NCBI GenBank assembly: GCA_951799405.1
Contig: OX637338.1
Location: 9,610,001 to 9,674,000, forward strand
DNA: 64,000 nt
From: Agapetus fuscipes
Lineage: Eukaryota; Arthropoda; Insecta; Trichoptera; Glossosomatidae
Direction of reading: 5' to 3'
The translations under genes were made by a program, and so were the position numbers. This document shows, piece by piece, positions 13,593-25,848 of the stretch (position 1 is its first letter; each line of letters starts with the position of its first letter). The notes below the pieces were generated by a model that had not been told where the DNA came from, searched no databases, and saw nothing but the letters and a program-made list of their open reading frames with translations.

Positions 13593-13888
13593 TAATGTAC
13601 CTGGCTGATGATGATAAGGATGTAAAATCCATCTTTCCGGGCTTGTAGACCATGGTCCAATAATTATTTAGTAGGCTGCTTTATTCTTTGCCCTTTGAGT
13701 ACAAGCCCTGAAGAAGTCAGTCATATGTTACTGACGAAACGTAGCAGCCTTCCAAAAATAATAAAGCAGCCCACAAAAGAATTATTGGACCATGGTCTTC
13801 AAGCCCGGAAAGATGGATTCTACATCCTTATCATCATCATCTGAAGCCGGCCATGAAAGCCTAAAAACACTTTTAATGTACCTGGCTG
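13593..13888 (+). mobile_element. Inverted-repeat insertion with 15-bp target duplication
   Basis: The direct repeat TAATGTACCTGGCTG occurs at 13593-13607 and 13874-13888. Between them, arms of ~78 bp (about 13607-13685 and 13760-13838) are near-exact reverse complements, from ATGATGATAAGGATG inward to the GCTGCTTTATT block. The centre contains CTGAAGA at 13708-13714, a GTCAGT/ACTGAC stem with an 8-nt loop, and GAAA at 13736-13739. There is no coding capacity. A 15-bp target duplication is long for a cut-and-paste MITE and fits target-primed retroposition better. Confidence 0.75.
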
Positions 13889-14042
13889 TTTAACAGTTTA
13901 CTTACAGTCTTTTTGTAACTAATACAAAATAAATTTGTTTTTATACCACAGACATGCTTACTTCTGGCGGAAAATTATTAGTTGATATTTTTCCCTCAAA
14001 TTTCATTGTAGGTATTAAACGCAACTCACCGTCGTCTCAAAC

Positions 14043-14372
14043 GTCCGGTCGATAGCTTAGTTGGTAGAGTGCATGCATTCTATGCCGAGAGCTCGGGTTC
14101 GAATCCCGCCGAGGGTGTCAGAAATGATTTCCCGTGTCGGTGTTATTTCAAACCCTCAATGAAAAAAGCGGCAAGGTTTACTCAGCCATCAAAATAAATG
14201 AGTACCAGTCCCCTCGGCAGCTTGGAAACCCCCCCCACTTCACTGAAGTGGTTAGCGTAAAACCAGCCCCCTTACCTGAAAAAAAATAAGGTTCAATCGC
14301 CATATGCGACCCCTTCGAAGATGGCGCGGCGAGAAGTTACACTATATGTGTAGCTTAGTGGCGTTTTTTTTA
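14043..14372 (+). repeat. SINE family B, near-complete copy
   Basis: The tRNA-like head has the A-box-like TAGCTTAGTTGGTAGAGTGC and the B-box GGGTTCGAATCCC. Then follow the body (GGTGTCAGAAATGATTTCCC, GGCAAGGTTTACTCAGCC, GAAGTGGTTAGCGTAA) and the 3' end TTACACTATATGTGTAGC. Family B is a pol III-type SINE and would need a LINE partner to move. Confidence 0.88.
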
Positions 14373-16317
14373 GATATTGATGATTTTTTTTTTTTAAATG
14401 GATGGAAATTTACAAACAATGAGGTTTTCTATAACTCGTAAGTATATTATGTAACAGTACGAGTATACATACAGATACTACGATGTAACATGGTATTTTC
14501 GTTGACGTGGGGTTTCTTGAATAGAAAAAAAAACAAACTGCCTTTTTATTCATATTACAAGTCAACTCTTTCTGCCATACTTTTTCAAATGTGAAATATG
14601 TGAGGGTTTTAAATTTAATAGCGTCCAATGTGCAGTATTTTTATGTGACACAACAACGCGGGGGTAAATGGGGACCATAAAATAAATATCAAACATCTCT
14701 GTCCCCGCGGACGTGGCGCCCCTACTGGCTCCTCCATAGCAGGGAGAAGCGTAGACCTTACAAGAAGGCGTAGACCATATAAGGATGCGTAGAGCCTATA
14801 CAGAGACACTGGCCCTAAGAAGTACTCAACACCAACAAAACGGTAACCCCGACTCCAATTTAAGGTATCATGTTATTTCCAATTCTCTACTTATACTGCA
14901 TTCCGTTTATTTAATAGCGATATTTTTTAGGATAAACAATCATATTAGCAACAATTAAACATTTTTTAAGTTTTGTGAATTTATTGCGAGGGCATTCCAG
15001 ACATTCAAGACATTTTCAATTTTGTGGATCATCGCTTTTGTACGGAAAACTTACTTGAGGCGGTAGATAATACCATCAATACCATAATGCCAATAACACC
15101 ATTTGAATAAAGCAGTTTTTTTTTTTAAATCGTATTTTATTTTAGATATAATAAAAAATAACTCACACCTAACAAAAATTGCAACGATTACAAAATAAGA
15201 GGAAAGAGATAATTTTGTCTCACATTAATCAACATTTTCATACCAATTTTATACTTTTATGTAAACATAAATAACGAGCTTCTTTATACAGTTTCATCAA
15301 AATATAATAAGTCTTCGCCATTTCTCCACGTCAGCTTAGATTCATGTTATGTAACTACATAATATGTAAAAAAAACTCTCGAAATCTTAATAATTTATAA
15401 CCTTAAACATACAACAAAAACACAATAAACCCTACAATATTCATAATTTTGATGCATACCTCAATGTATCATCAAATTTATTGGCTACAATCAAACATGA
15501 CGTGTTACAGAAAGCAGTGTTGCCTCATTCCATATTCGCCATTTGTTACATGAGATGTATTTACTGTTCACTCGGATCGCGTGAAATCTTTTATTTTATT
15601 GCCTTTAGAGCGTCTGCGCCCCAACCCCCGCCCCCCCGCTCCTAGCACCTCCGCTCTGAGAGGGCGGCGCGCCTCCAGCACTCCTGGGCATTAAGATCGC
15701 GGTGATAAGGGACTTCGCCATCAGATTTGTCAAGCATTTTGCATATTTCTTTATTATCTCAGCTTTATTATTTTTGTGAGAAATAAAAAGGCTTTGCGTG
15801 AAATAAAAATAAAAATGGGAATAAATTTTAACCCTTATTATACTCTTCATTATTCAATGAATTCATCAATATTTGAATGCCTAATGACTAAAAACTTAAT
15901 TCAAGTATTTTGTTCAAGTCTACGAAGTTAGTCAATAAACTCTCGCTGAAAGCAATATTTGCGTTTTTTATGTACAAACAAAATTTTTATGTAAAGTACT
16001 TACCTACCTATTTTTTGTTGCATATTGTTATGATTTATTTCGGGTTCCATTGCAGTTGAATTTGTTTTACAGCTTTTATTTTTAACAAATTTATTACTTA
16101 TGGTTCACTCTGTAACTTCTGTATTGGCGGTTTCACGGCTTGGGTGTTAATGTGGTAGCGGGTGATTCACAAAACCACAACCCATATTTAAACATGACCA
16201 AGGGGTAATGTCGCATGTTCCAGACCGTACGAGACACCTCTTGAATCATCCATTCGAGAGAGTACAAGAAATACAAGTTACAAAATATCAAACACTTATG
16301 TCTATAATAATAATAAA
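14373..16317. other. Gene-less stretch
   Basis: No gene or recognised repeat. A GC-rich block near 15600-15700 yields a short open frame that I regard as composition noise. The rest is AT-rich. Confidence 0.4.
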
Positions 16318-16560
16318 TCTATAATCTAAGTTGCAAGGATATATTCATTTAAAGCTCTCAGATGTATGCCCACAAACCAACAAGTGTAGTTCGCGCTTAC
16401 AAATGCTGAATGTGTACTTACGAATAAAATCCAAACCTCAAATGAACATAAGCCCCACAACTTTTGCCGACCTTCCCTGAAACAGGGGTGACATTAGCAA
16501 AGTGAACCATTTTTTACAGTATGGGTGGTCAGCCCCATACCAACCTATAAGCCAAGGAAT
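16318..16560 (-). repeat. Family A repeat, full-length-like copy
   Basis: Same ends and internal blocks as the copy at 8439, to which it is very similar over its whole length (GCTCTCAGATGTATGCCCAC, CAAAGTGAACC, CCTATAAGCCAAGG). The two may derive from one recently active source. Confidence 0.8.
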
Positions 16561-18825
16561 TACATATATCATATAATACACATACTGTTTGGGCGAGCTG
16601 TTAGGTAGATTTGTTTATAGGTAGCTGGCCATAAAATCCTGTGTCCTTTAGCCTATAAACTGACCACTCCTACTTTACCCAATCACCTGTCTCCAGCAGT
16701 ACTTCTTCATACGCGGCCTTGGATAGACGTGTCCATCGCAGTGTTCATCGCGCGCGACAGAAATAAAGGAGAAACCACACACAAAAACGCGACCAGTGCT
16801 CCGCGATAGAGGCATCCATTGGAGATAAGGTGAGTCCAGACTTTGATTCCGTGATTTCCTTCCCCCTTGCTCCTTTGGTTGGCTGCCTAGACAGATTTGT
16901 TGGGCAGTTCGTCCGAACGCGATAATCGAGAACCAGTTTGCGATCTCAAATCCTCCCCCTCGCATTCCACATGATAGCGCCAAACTTGGCGTTATCACAT
17001 ACACATATAGCAAGTAAATACGCCTAGACACACAATTATAAAAACACATGGACATGAACTTGTACATTCGTAACATTATCATAAAAAACGGCAGGTTTCT
17101 TTGCGTGGATTAAATCCAGCGAATAGAGTGTTGAACTGAATATGAAGGCGTCGGACAAGCAGTGCTAGCTTGGTTCATCAAGGAGGCCAACACCCACCCA
17201 GGATATCATACCACTGATGTTGATTATGATGAACTTATCATAATAAATTATTTGCTGATTTATTCATTTTAAAGACACAACCTTTCTTTGTTGTCAAAGT
17301 TTGAGGCCTACTATTTCCATTTTCAATCGGGTAACATTAAAACTTTTTTGGACTGTCAATAAAAAAATGTAATCTTGAACTTTGGCAACAGATGTCTAAT
17401 AAATCGACCAATGCTTTATTCCATTCTAAAAAATAGTCTATTTTAGTAGGACTGCCTCGGAACAGTGTTCGATATATTTTTTCACCCCACAGACCGATCA
17501 GCAATAAAACTGTTTAATTCCGCCCCTTCCACCCCTGTCCGAGACTGGCTTCCTAAAAAATAAAAATGGTCAACATGAATGGGGACGGAGTTATTTAGGG
17601 AATAGCTATTGACAGGTACATGGATATATAGTATGTATCTATACCTATGTATAACTTCGTATGTAACTTTAAACTGTTACAAGATTCTTGTTGGTTTTTT
17701 ATATTTATTGATTATTTTTGTGAGAAATTTCAAAAACTGCAAACTTTAATGCAAACAGTGATTCAGGATAAGGAGTACCATTCAAAATAAAACAAAAAAC
17801 AGGTGAGAGCTTATATGACTATAGTTTAGTAAGGTAGAAGGTATAAGAATTGGTAACTATTTCATTTTTTACCTTTTCTTACATTTATTATTTCTTCTTT
17901 TCCTATTTTTTCTCCAATGCCTTAAATACTACGAAAGATTCGAACTTACGAAAGAAGTTCAATAAGTGGTACGAAAAGATGCACCATTAAAACAAATCAA
18001 TCCAAAAAGCTAAACCAAACAATATTTTATTCAATTTAAAACATGGAATGATATTTTTTATTGTTCTCTACCCTCGGACAACCCTTTATGGAGCTACCTT
18101 GACCAGTACCCAATGCATCAAACGTTACGTTAAAACTGAAACATAGCGTTTCACCAAACAAATATGGAAACTGAAGCGCTCACTATAAGCGTTGGTGTAG
18201 TTTCCATACATTTGTTTGCAAAAGCTGTGGTTAAGTTTATACGAAAAGTTTTGTACTTGGGGACAGTAGAGATGCGCATGGTGGACTGGGGAAGTCCGAT
18301 GTCCATCCAGACAGAAGCAGTTATGATTAGGAATATAAGGATCCCGCCCGCTGATATGTTTATCATCTGGAAGGCCATGGGGCGGTAGATGAGATGTGAC
18401 GCAATGTATCACATGCAAATAGTATCCGGTTCAGTGGGAAGAGATCAAGTCAATGCGAAGCGGCCAAGACGATCTGCATCGGAAAGACGACAGCAAAAGG
18501 AAGAAAGTTGCTTGACCAAACTTTGGGGGGACTTATTTTGTTTTTATGTAATATTCAAATGAAGATAGAGTCGTTTGAGATTAGGTAGATGGTATAATAT
18601 TTGGTGCATGGTCTTTTTTTACGCATGCATTGATATTTAAAGCACATTTTTTCTTCTTTAATAATTCTTGTTGGATTCTTAGATAAATTGTGACACCTTC
18701 GAGGAGATTAAAAATTAATGGAGTGTCACTTTTTTCAACTATTTTAAATTCTTAAATATCAATTCAAAATAAACAATAATTTCTAAGCAACTCCACTGGG
18801 AGACAAGGAACGGGATTCAAGCGCC
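16561..18825. other. Gene-less stretch; possible non-coding exon or regulatory block
   Basis: A GC-richer block at about 16680-16990 contains GATAAGGTGAGT (near 16826-16837), a strong splice-donor match on the plus strand, and CATAAAATCC near 16631. A non-coding first exon or an enhancer is possible, but no partner exon can be seen. The open frame on the minus strand here has no recognisable motif. Confidence 0.3.
17127..17222 (+). pseudogene. Possible transposase relic (pogo/Tigger-like HTH piece)
   Basis: One frame reads EYEGVGQAVLAWFIKEAN and continues for about 20 more residues before breaking up. The spacing of the aromatic and aliphatic residues resembles the second helix-turn-helix (CENP-B-type) segment of pogo/Tigger transposases. 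It is too short to be sure. An in-frame stop sits a few codons upstream. Confidence 0.3.
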
Positions 18826-19165
18826 CTTGATAAAAAAAACGCTACTAAGTTACACATGTAGTGTAACTCCTTGCCTCGTTTGCCCCGAAGGGGTCGCATG
18901 TGGCGAGTGAAACCTATTTAATTTTGCAGGTAAGGAGGCCGATCCTACGCCAACCATTTCAGTTGAAGTGGGGATTTCTCAGTTTCCGAGGGGGCTGGTA
19001 CTCATTTCTTGTGAAGGCTGAGTAAGCCTTGCCGGTATTTTATTTTGTGTTTGAAATAAATACCGAAACGGGAAATCATTTCTGGCACTCTCAGCGAAAT
19101 CATTTCAAGTTCTCGGCAACGAACGCAAGCAGTCTACGAACTAAGCTATCAGACTGATCATCCTA
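18826..19165 (-). repeat. SINE family B, diverged copy
   Basis: Body blocks are clear on the minus strand: GGCAAGGCTTACTCAGCC, the CACTTCAACTGAAATGG region, and the TTACACTACATGTGTAAC end at the low-coordinate side. The tRNA-like head near 19090-19160 is badly eroded, and the B-box is hardly recognisable. Confidence 0.75.
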
Positions 19166-20024
19166 TCAATTAAAGGCGATTAACTAAACAACTTACAACA
19201 CAATGTGGGATCTCTTCCATTTTAACCAATTAGCAACAAATGAAAGTTAACATTCATTTATGATGTATTTAATATTATTTAGTGTAGGCTGTCGAAGTTT
19301 TCGTAACAAAAACCCGTACCTTTGTGTAATGTCTTTCAGACAAGTGATAAAAAATATCATTCATTGAAACTGTTTCAGTTAATATTAAAATATTCAGACA
19401 AACATTAATGAAACAAAATGTCTTGGATTGTTTACTTACAACGGTCCTGCTCCCTGTAGAGTGTACATGGGACTGACATTTTGCACACATCATTGCCGCC
19501 CGCGCCGCGAGCAGAGATTTATTTTGCATGTAGCCGTTTATTTGCAGGAGATAATGCTCCCCCAGCCCGCCCTGACCAGTGACCAGCCTTTATGGTCGCG
19601 GCCTATCTCCATCTCATAACAGTAATGCGCTCTTTGCCGTTTACGTTAATACTGCATAGGGGTCGCTCGGCCATTTGGTGACAGGACACCCGTATTGCGT
19701 CTCCTTACTTACAAATCACCTACTTAGAATAATGCCCTCCGTGTTTTCTTTCTGTTAAAATACGGCGATGATAACGCGGATGTATCAGGTGGATTTATTA
19801 TGGTAATCGATACATTAGGAGGGAGCTACGGAAACAAAAGTAAACACAGATAAAAAGATGATCGCTCTTCCTTTACTTAATTGCATCTTTAAACTTGTGG
19901 AGTGATCAAGCTAGCATTAGGACACAAATGAGTGATCTTTGATTAAATATGACTACCTCTTTCTCTCGTCACAACAAGGGCAACCCGTAGCAACAACATT
20001 CATCCATTTGCAGTCGATATCAAA
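19166..20024. other. Gene-less stretch with a GC-richer island
   Basis: About 19480-19690 is GC-richer. It carries TTTATTTTGCATG, CTTTATGGTCGCGG and TGGTGACAGG, words reminiscent of POU, Abd-B/Cad and Meis/Hth sites. This is a candidate cis-regulatory block by word content only. Confidence 0.3.
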
Positions 20025-20350
20025 ACAATGAGAACTTGGTGTTTTCACGAAAAAATCCTGTGTCAAACTGCCTCTTATGGAACGAGTTACCGCTATATGT
20101 GTTCCCAACACAATTCAACCTTGTTCTATTCAAAACCAATATCAGTTGCCACTTCCTTTCAGTGTCTCAATACAAAGCCGACGACGCAACACACAACACA
20201 CCGCAACTAACAGCCCTGCTACAAAGGATCAGGATATCAACCTCCACATCACCAACACCTCTGAGGCACTATACTAATATAAGTTTCATATACCCCTAGA
20301 GACTCTGAAATCAAGGGAGTCTTCCGCACAGGATTCTTTAAAAGCATAGA
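20025..20350 (+). pseudogene. LINE ORF2 C-terminal relic with 3' tail (family F)
   Basis: One frame gives NPVSNCLLWNELPLYVFP followed by FNLVLFKTNI. This matches the xxLWNxLPxxVFP...FK end found at the C-terminus of many insect LINE reverse transcriptases. Downstream, 20255-20345 (CACCTCTGAGGCACTA to CCGCACAGGATTCTTTAAAA) is shared with the tail of the composite element at 42815-42895. It is therefore probably this LINE's 3' end. Confidence 0.6.
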
Positions 20351-20454
20351 TCTTGGAATAACGCCATAGTGCTGTAGAAACTTTCCTATTATGCCTAATT
20401 TTAGAATGGAACATCCAGCAGTCTTTCAAGCATTTTTTATAAAGAAGAATATAA

Positions 20455-21303
20455 CCGTATTCACGATCAAAAATGGCACTAACTTAAGGGCAAACTAGCG
20501 CTTAGATTGGGAAAATTCATTTCAAGAACAATACTTAAGGCGTGTTATAAAGATAAATCTGCCGTTTTTGTTTCTTACACTTTATGGTCTTAGAAAAATA
20601 GTTACAGTTATGAAAAAAATCAAGCATGTTTATTATTTTTTTGTCTTAATTATAAAGCTTAAACAAAATATATAACTTAAGAATTGTCACCACAAAAAAA
20701 TATTTACAAAAACGCGTTTTTTTTATATTTTTAGCTTTTTTTTCGTGTGTGCTGTATTTTGGTTTTTTTTTTTGCTTTTTACTTCCAGAACTATACTTAC
20801 ATTGTTTAGGTTTGATACTTAACATTTTTTCAATAATGTCAATAGTTTTTGAGTAAATATGGAAAAACTGAAACTACTAAATGAATTAAATTTTAATTAA
20901 ATCAAAGAACACAGTTTTTCCATATTTACTCAAAAACTATTGACATTATTGAAAAAATTTAAGTATTGAACCTAAACAATGTATAGTTCTGTAAGTAAAA
21001 AGCAAAAAAAAAAATCCAAAATACAGCACACACGAAAAAAAAGCTAAAAATGTACAAAAAACGCGTTTTTTAAAATATTTTTTTGTGGTGGCAATTCTTA
21101 AGTTATATATTTTGTTTAAGCTTTAAAATTAAGATAAATAAATAATAAACATGCTTGATTTTTTTCATTACTGTAACTATTTTGCTAAGACCATAAAGTG
21201 TAAGAAACAAAAATGGCAGAAACAAAACGCTCCAGAATGTCGACCCTTGAGTTAGTGTGGCGCTTGAGTTAGACACTTAAATCAGTTTTGATCGTGAATA
21301 CGG
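20455..21303. mobile_element. Foldback element with ~310-bp inner inverted arms
   Basis: The outer ends are an exact inverted repeat: CCGTATTCACGATCAAAA (20455-20472) against 21286-21303. Inner arms at about 20565-20870 and 20912-21220 are near-exact reverse complements. They include ACTTTATGGTCTTAG, AATTGTCACCACAAAAAAAT and TACTCAAAAACTATTGACAT. The central loop holds ATTAAATTTTAATTAAAT. No transposase is encoded, so it is non-autonomous. A half copy sits at 49579-49925 in an intron of the M13 gene. The target duplication is unclear. Confidence 0.88.
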
Positions 21304-24300
21304 GGGTAAGTTTATTAAAAAGATACAAGTAGGAGTTTGAAGTTTGAATCTCTTCCAAAATATTTTTATCAACAGCGGATGCATTCCTCCCTCGTTTATG
21401 TCATTTAAGCGAAGAGTCCAGCAAAGTTATTCAAATCGCCGAGGTCGCCAAACAAACAAGGCATGATTCCTTTAATACGATTGATAGAGATTTATGTGGC
21501 AGATTGATAAAGTGGCTCAGTTGTTATAGTACCGGCGCGGCGAGCAGATGGGGAGGCAGTTACATTATTGGCGAGATTCCTCCCATGCATGCCAACTCAC
21601 CTCCTGCCCGCTACCGTCGTCTTCCTTCACACACGAGGGGAAAGTAAAAGAGAATAAAATCTGTCACAACAATCAGAATAGGTACAAATATTTGAATTCT
21701 TATTAATATTTACTCCTGGGAAATCGTATAACATAGGTGGAAAAAAGGTCTTAAAAAGGATGTTTCATAAAAAAAACCTTTTCTGTAGAATTAAAAAAAT
21801 ACAAAACTATTGAATTTCCATTAATTTAATTTAAACTGAATATTAATTTGTAGGCTGTGTTTTTTTTAAATAAGTGTATGACGCATCATTACAATGAGAT
21901 TGGCGTTATTGACCGAATTTATTAGAAATTTGTGAATCAGTCTCATATCAAACAAAACATTAATAAGTATGTGTTAAAAGGGCGAACAAATCTAAGAAAA
22001 GTCGTAATGTATGAGCATAGTAAAAAGTCATTTCTTGTTTCCAATAACATCCAGAACTTTAAGCGAAATTGCAAAAAAAACATAAAAATACCAGTCTGAT
22101 TTATCCGGAAAAGTAATGTATGTATAATATGGACAGTGGGTTCAATAGGAAGACATCGTCTTAAAATAATCCTCTGTAATGTTTTCGCATATAAAGAATG
22201 GGGCCGACTGCCCCTCGCACTACATCGACGTATCAACTGATTTATAGCATCGCCTGCCTTATCTGTCCGCGTAACGTTTGTTTGTTTGGTTGCCCGGTTT
22301 TATGGCGTAGGCCCACTGAATGCTACGCTGAGACATCCAGTGAGCTCCTCATACATACGAGTACACTGAACGCTACAGATTACGGACAGTATCCTCTACG
22401 AACCTTTACGAGTCGTAGAAAGTTAAAAGCAGACAAAACAATCAATAAGTAGAAATTTCACTAATACAAACGTTGAAAATGAAAAAGCATGTACATTTGT
22501 TTTAATATGTTAACAAATTTAAAAAAATGTTTTTACTTTTCCTTCCATTTTATGAGTCATATTAGATATTTGATTCAAAAAATATTAATAAATAATTTTT
22601 AGAACACTTAAATGAAAAAACTTTGTTTTAATCCTGTGAGTATTTATTTTTTGAAAAAACGTTTTCGGAGATCATTCTCCATCTTCAGTTTCTTACTCTC
22701 GCTGTAGCGTAGTACTCTGACGTATGCTTTTCTGTATTGTGTATTAAATAATTCTTTTTTGTACATATTTTTCTTATAAAGAACAGTTGACTGTAAATTT
22801 ACTTACATTGAGAATATTTCTTTCTGATATTATTTTGCTTCAATGCCCTCTTTAAACTTATATATTTTTTCGAAATTTTGACTTCTTAAAAATATTTCAT
22901 CCCAGAAATTACGCAGTGTTGTCTGCTTATCGATGAGTGAGAAAATATTAATATTTGAGATAGTGTAATACTTGTAGTAAGTCACTTTATTTTCATCATA
23001 AAGCAAGTTACCAATAAAAATATTTCTATGGCGAATGACGCCAGTAAATCAAAAATTCCAATCACACAGTAATAAATTTATATGGCAGGAGCGGCACTTG
23101 CTCCAGTTCGGACATAAAACCTCGCTTTGTATCTGCTTCAATTCCATACTCATACACACTCACTACATGTACGGCGTAACAATATTTCTAGTTCCAATTA
23201 AATATCATTGAATCTGAATCACAATTAAAAACTTTTAAAGTTCCATAAAAATCATAAAAAAAATCTTACATTATAATAATCTATAATATAGTGTAAGAAT
23301 TTTTTACACAAAATGATGAAAAATGTAGTTTGTTTCCAGGGATGAAACAAATACAAATCTTAGAAGACATTTGAATCTTTTTCCTACCCTCATCTGATTA
23401 CCAGCAAGATTTCTATTACCTGTTACAAAGCAGTGTGAAATGAGCGCAGAAAATTTCTCAATACCTTATCAGTAAATGGTTGGCGTAAACAGTAAGTATG
23501 TGAATTTGGTTTCACTTGCCATTTACATACTTGACATTTACATACTAATAATCGACAAACTCTATGTGTGATTTGTATACGAATAAAGTCAAGTTAGACT
23601 ACATTAATATTGAAGAAATGTAATATGTTAATTTGTAATAACTATATAATTTAACGAAATGCTAGTTTTTTTCTTTAAGCTGTTAAAACTATACAGTTAT
23701 TTGTTATTGAAATATCAACTTGGAAGTCTGATTGGATATGAGCTTAAGGAATGTAAAAAAATAGAGAGCTTTGTTGTTATCCAAAATATATTTATTACTG
23801 GTTACAGATTCCTTACACGGATCTCCTTTATGTCGGTTATATTTTTCAAAGAGCATTATTGCCTCGTTACTGGATGATGGACACATTCAAAGTGAGACTC
23901 GACATCCCCTAATAGCGAGCTTTTTATCTTACAAGGCGTAGCGCTGCACGGCCACTCTTCAGTAAGCCAGTCACGCACTGGCTTATAAGGAACCCGCTAC
24001 GCCGCGTCGTAGCAGAGATACACTCGTGTCTACGACGTGTATCTACTATCTAACCTGAAGGGAAGGCGATGAACTAGAAGAAAATGAAAGTTGTCAGAAA
24101 AGATGTAAGATTAAATTGGTAAAACAAAACAAAAGCATTGAATAGAAACATAAAATAAATACTTTGTATAATTGTAATAATAAATCTCTAGCCATTTACG
24201 TTACCTTTCAAAAACAAGTAGATGGATTTGTTTTCCTTGTATTTTGTCCTTTTTACTTTTTCTTTAAGCATTAAAAACCTTCCAATAGTAAAAAATTCAT

Positions 24301-25518
24301 CCAAACTACCTTTAAATTGAAAAAGTGTGTGAAGTGGATTAGAAAATTAATTAATATATTAGGTGACTATAGGGTAATCAGCACTGTGTATCTTACGCTT
24401 CGGACTGTGTTCAAAATATTTTTAAAACAACTAAATATTTTGTGTAGAGCTCGGCTGAGACTTTATAGTGTCTCTTCTAATGGTAGTTTCTTTATAAGTC
24501 TTAGGTAATGACCATTATTATATGTGACCGACTAATGTAAAGTATACCTACATGAAATTATTTGAAAGGCGTTGTTATAGCCAAACACAAAACGCTTTTT
24601 AAAAATCGGATAAGTGTGAGTTACCGATGCAATTACAAAAATTATCTCGTTTTTTTACTGCCGTGTGTACTCAATAAATGAAAAAAATCTGCAAATATTT
24701 GACCGAAAAAAGGCATTAGGTGGGACAGAGGCAATGGTGGTCATTAGCATATTAAGGGACCACTTAGGATGGACCGTCACGCTTTGAGTGGGAACACTCG
24801 CTAGAGGGCAGTGAAGGTCACGGACTGGGGATGGTTCAACCACATGTCATATACATGCACGATGTACTTAACCGTATAACGTGGCTAAAAATACATAACT
24901 AGCTGACTAAATACTGCAAGATTAAAAATTGCCACCAACAGCTTTTAATTTTTATAAGTTCCTTGGAGTATAGTTTTGAAAGCACTTTTTGAAGCAGTTT
25001 TAAGCAGTTGTTGATATAATTTCTAGAATATAAATAATACTCATTTTGGTAGCTTCATTAAGAGATGCTTATAAAAAAAGCGACATCGTGAAGGTTTCTT
25101 TTCTGCTAACTATAGTTGAAAATCATTTAAAATTATGAGTCATGGGCGAGGTGTACCAAGAAAATATCAATTTAAAGTAGCTTAAACTAGAAAACATGTA
25201 TTTTTTATACTTTCCTAAAACGCAAAGAAATTAGTAGATAGTAATTAATGTTAAGATTTAAAAAAAAATACATTTCAGCGTGAAAAAAAATGCCGCGTCA
25301 GTTTTTGAAGCCATAAACCTCGCGACCCCTTCTTTGTTTGCTTAAGACACGTAAAACTCCAGGAGAGGCTCAACAAATATGAGAAGGTATGAAATTAGTG
25401 TTTAACGGTAATTTTATGTAACGATTAGCATACACTCTGCAACTGACCTGATTAGAGAGGAGACCTATTACATTCTGAGGGGTGGAAGCCTGGAGGTATA
25501 GCTAACATAGAACAGTGT
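21304..25518. other. Gene-less stretch
   Basis: No gene seen. GC-richer islands lie at about 21470-21640 (with TTTATGTGG) and 22195-22420 (with TTTTATGGCG). 22657-22688 on the minus strand carries a small stem-loop motif listed separately. About 24710-24850 is less AT-rich but has no recognisable protein signature. The remainder is AT-rich and unassigned. Confidence 0.4.
22657..22688 (-). other. CTGAAGA-stem-GAAA motif (hammerhead-core-like)
   Basis: On the minus strand CTGAAGA (22688-22682) is followed by one T, the stem GGAGA, loop ATGA, stem TCTCC, then GAAA directly. The order matches the conserved boxes flanking stem II of a hammerhead ribozyme but with one extra base before the stem. 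Flanking stems I and III are not evident. Confidence 0.35.
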
Positions 25519-25848
25519 AAAAAAACGCAACTAAGCTACACATATAGTGTTACTTCTTGCCGATTTATCCCCAAAGGGTTTCGCATGTGGCGAGTAGAAC
25601 TTATTTATTTTTACTGGTAACCACGTTAACCCCTTCAGTTGAAATGGGGGTTTTCCAGCTCCCGAGGGAGCTGGTTCTCATTTCTTGTGAAGGACGAGTA
25701 AGCCTTGCCGGTATTTTAATTTGGGGTTTGAAATAAACACCAAAACGGCATATCATTTCTGAGACCCTCGGTGGGATTCGAACCCGTGGAATCACCTCAC
25801 GGCATGGAATGCAAGCACTCTACCGAACGGAGCTATCGACCGGACGGT
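25519..25848 (-). repeat. SINE family B, near-complete copy
   Basis: On the minus strand the head reads TCCGGTCGATAGCTCCGTTCGGTAGAGTGC and has the B-box GGGTTCGAATCCC. It is followed by the standard body and the TAACACTATATGTGTAGC end at low coordinate. A short insertion in the head region (GTGAGGTGATTCCAC) separates the A- and B-boxes more than in the other copies. Confidence 0.85.

Noticed and set aside
16675..17082. 135-codon minus-strand open frame
   Set aside because: No motif was recognised; the hydrophobic start and GC-richer middle look like two unrelated compositions joined by chance.
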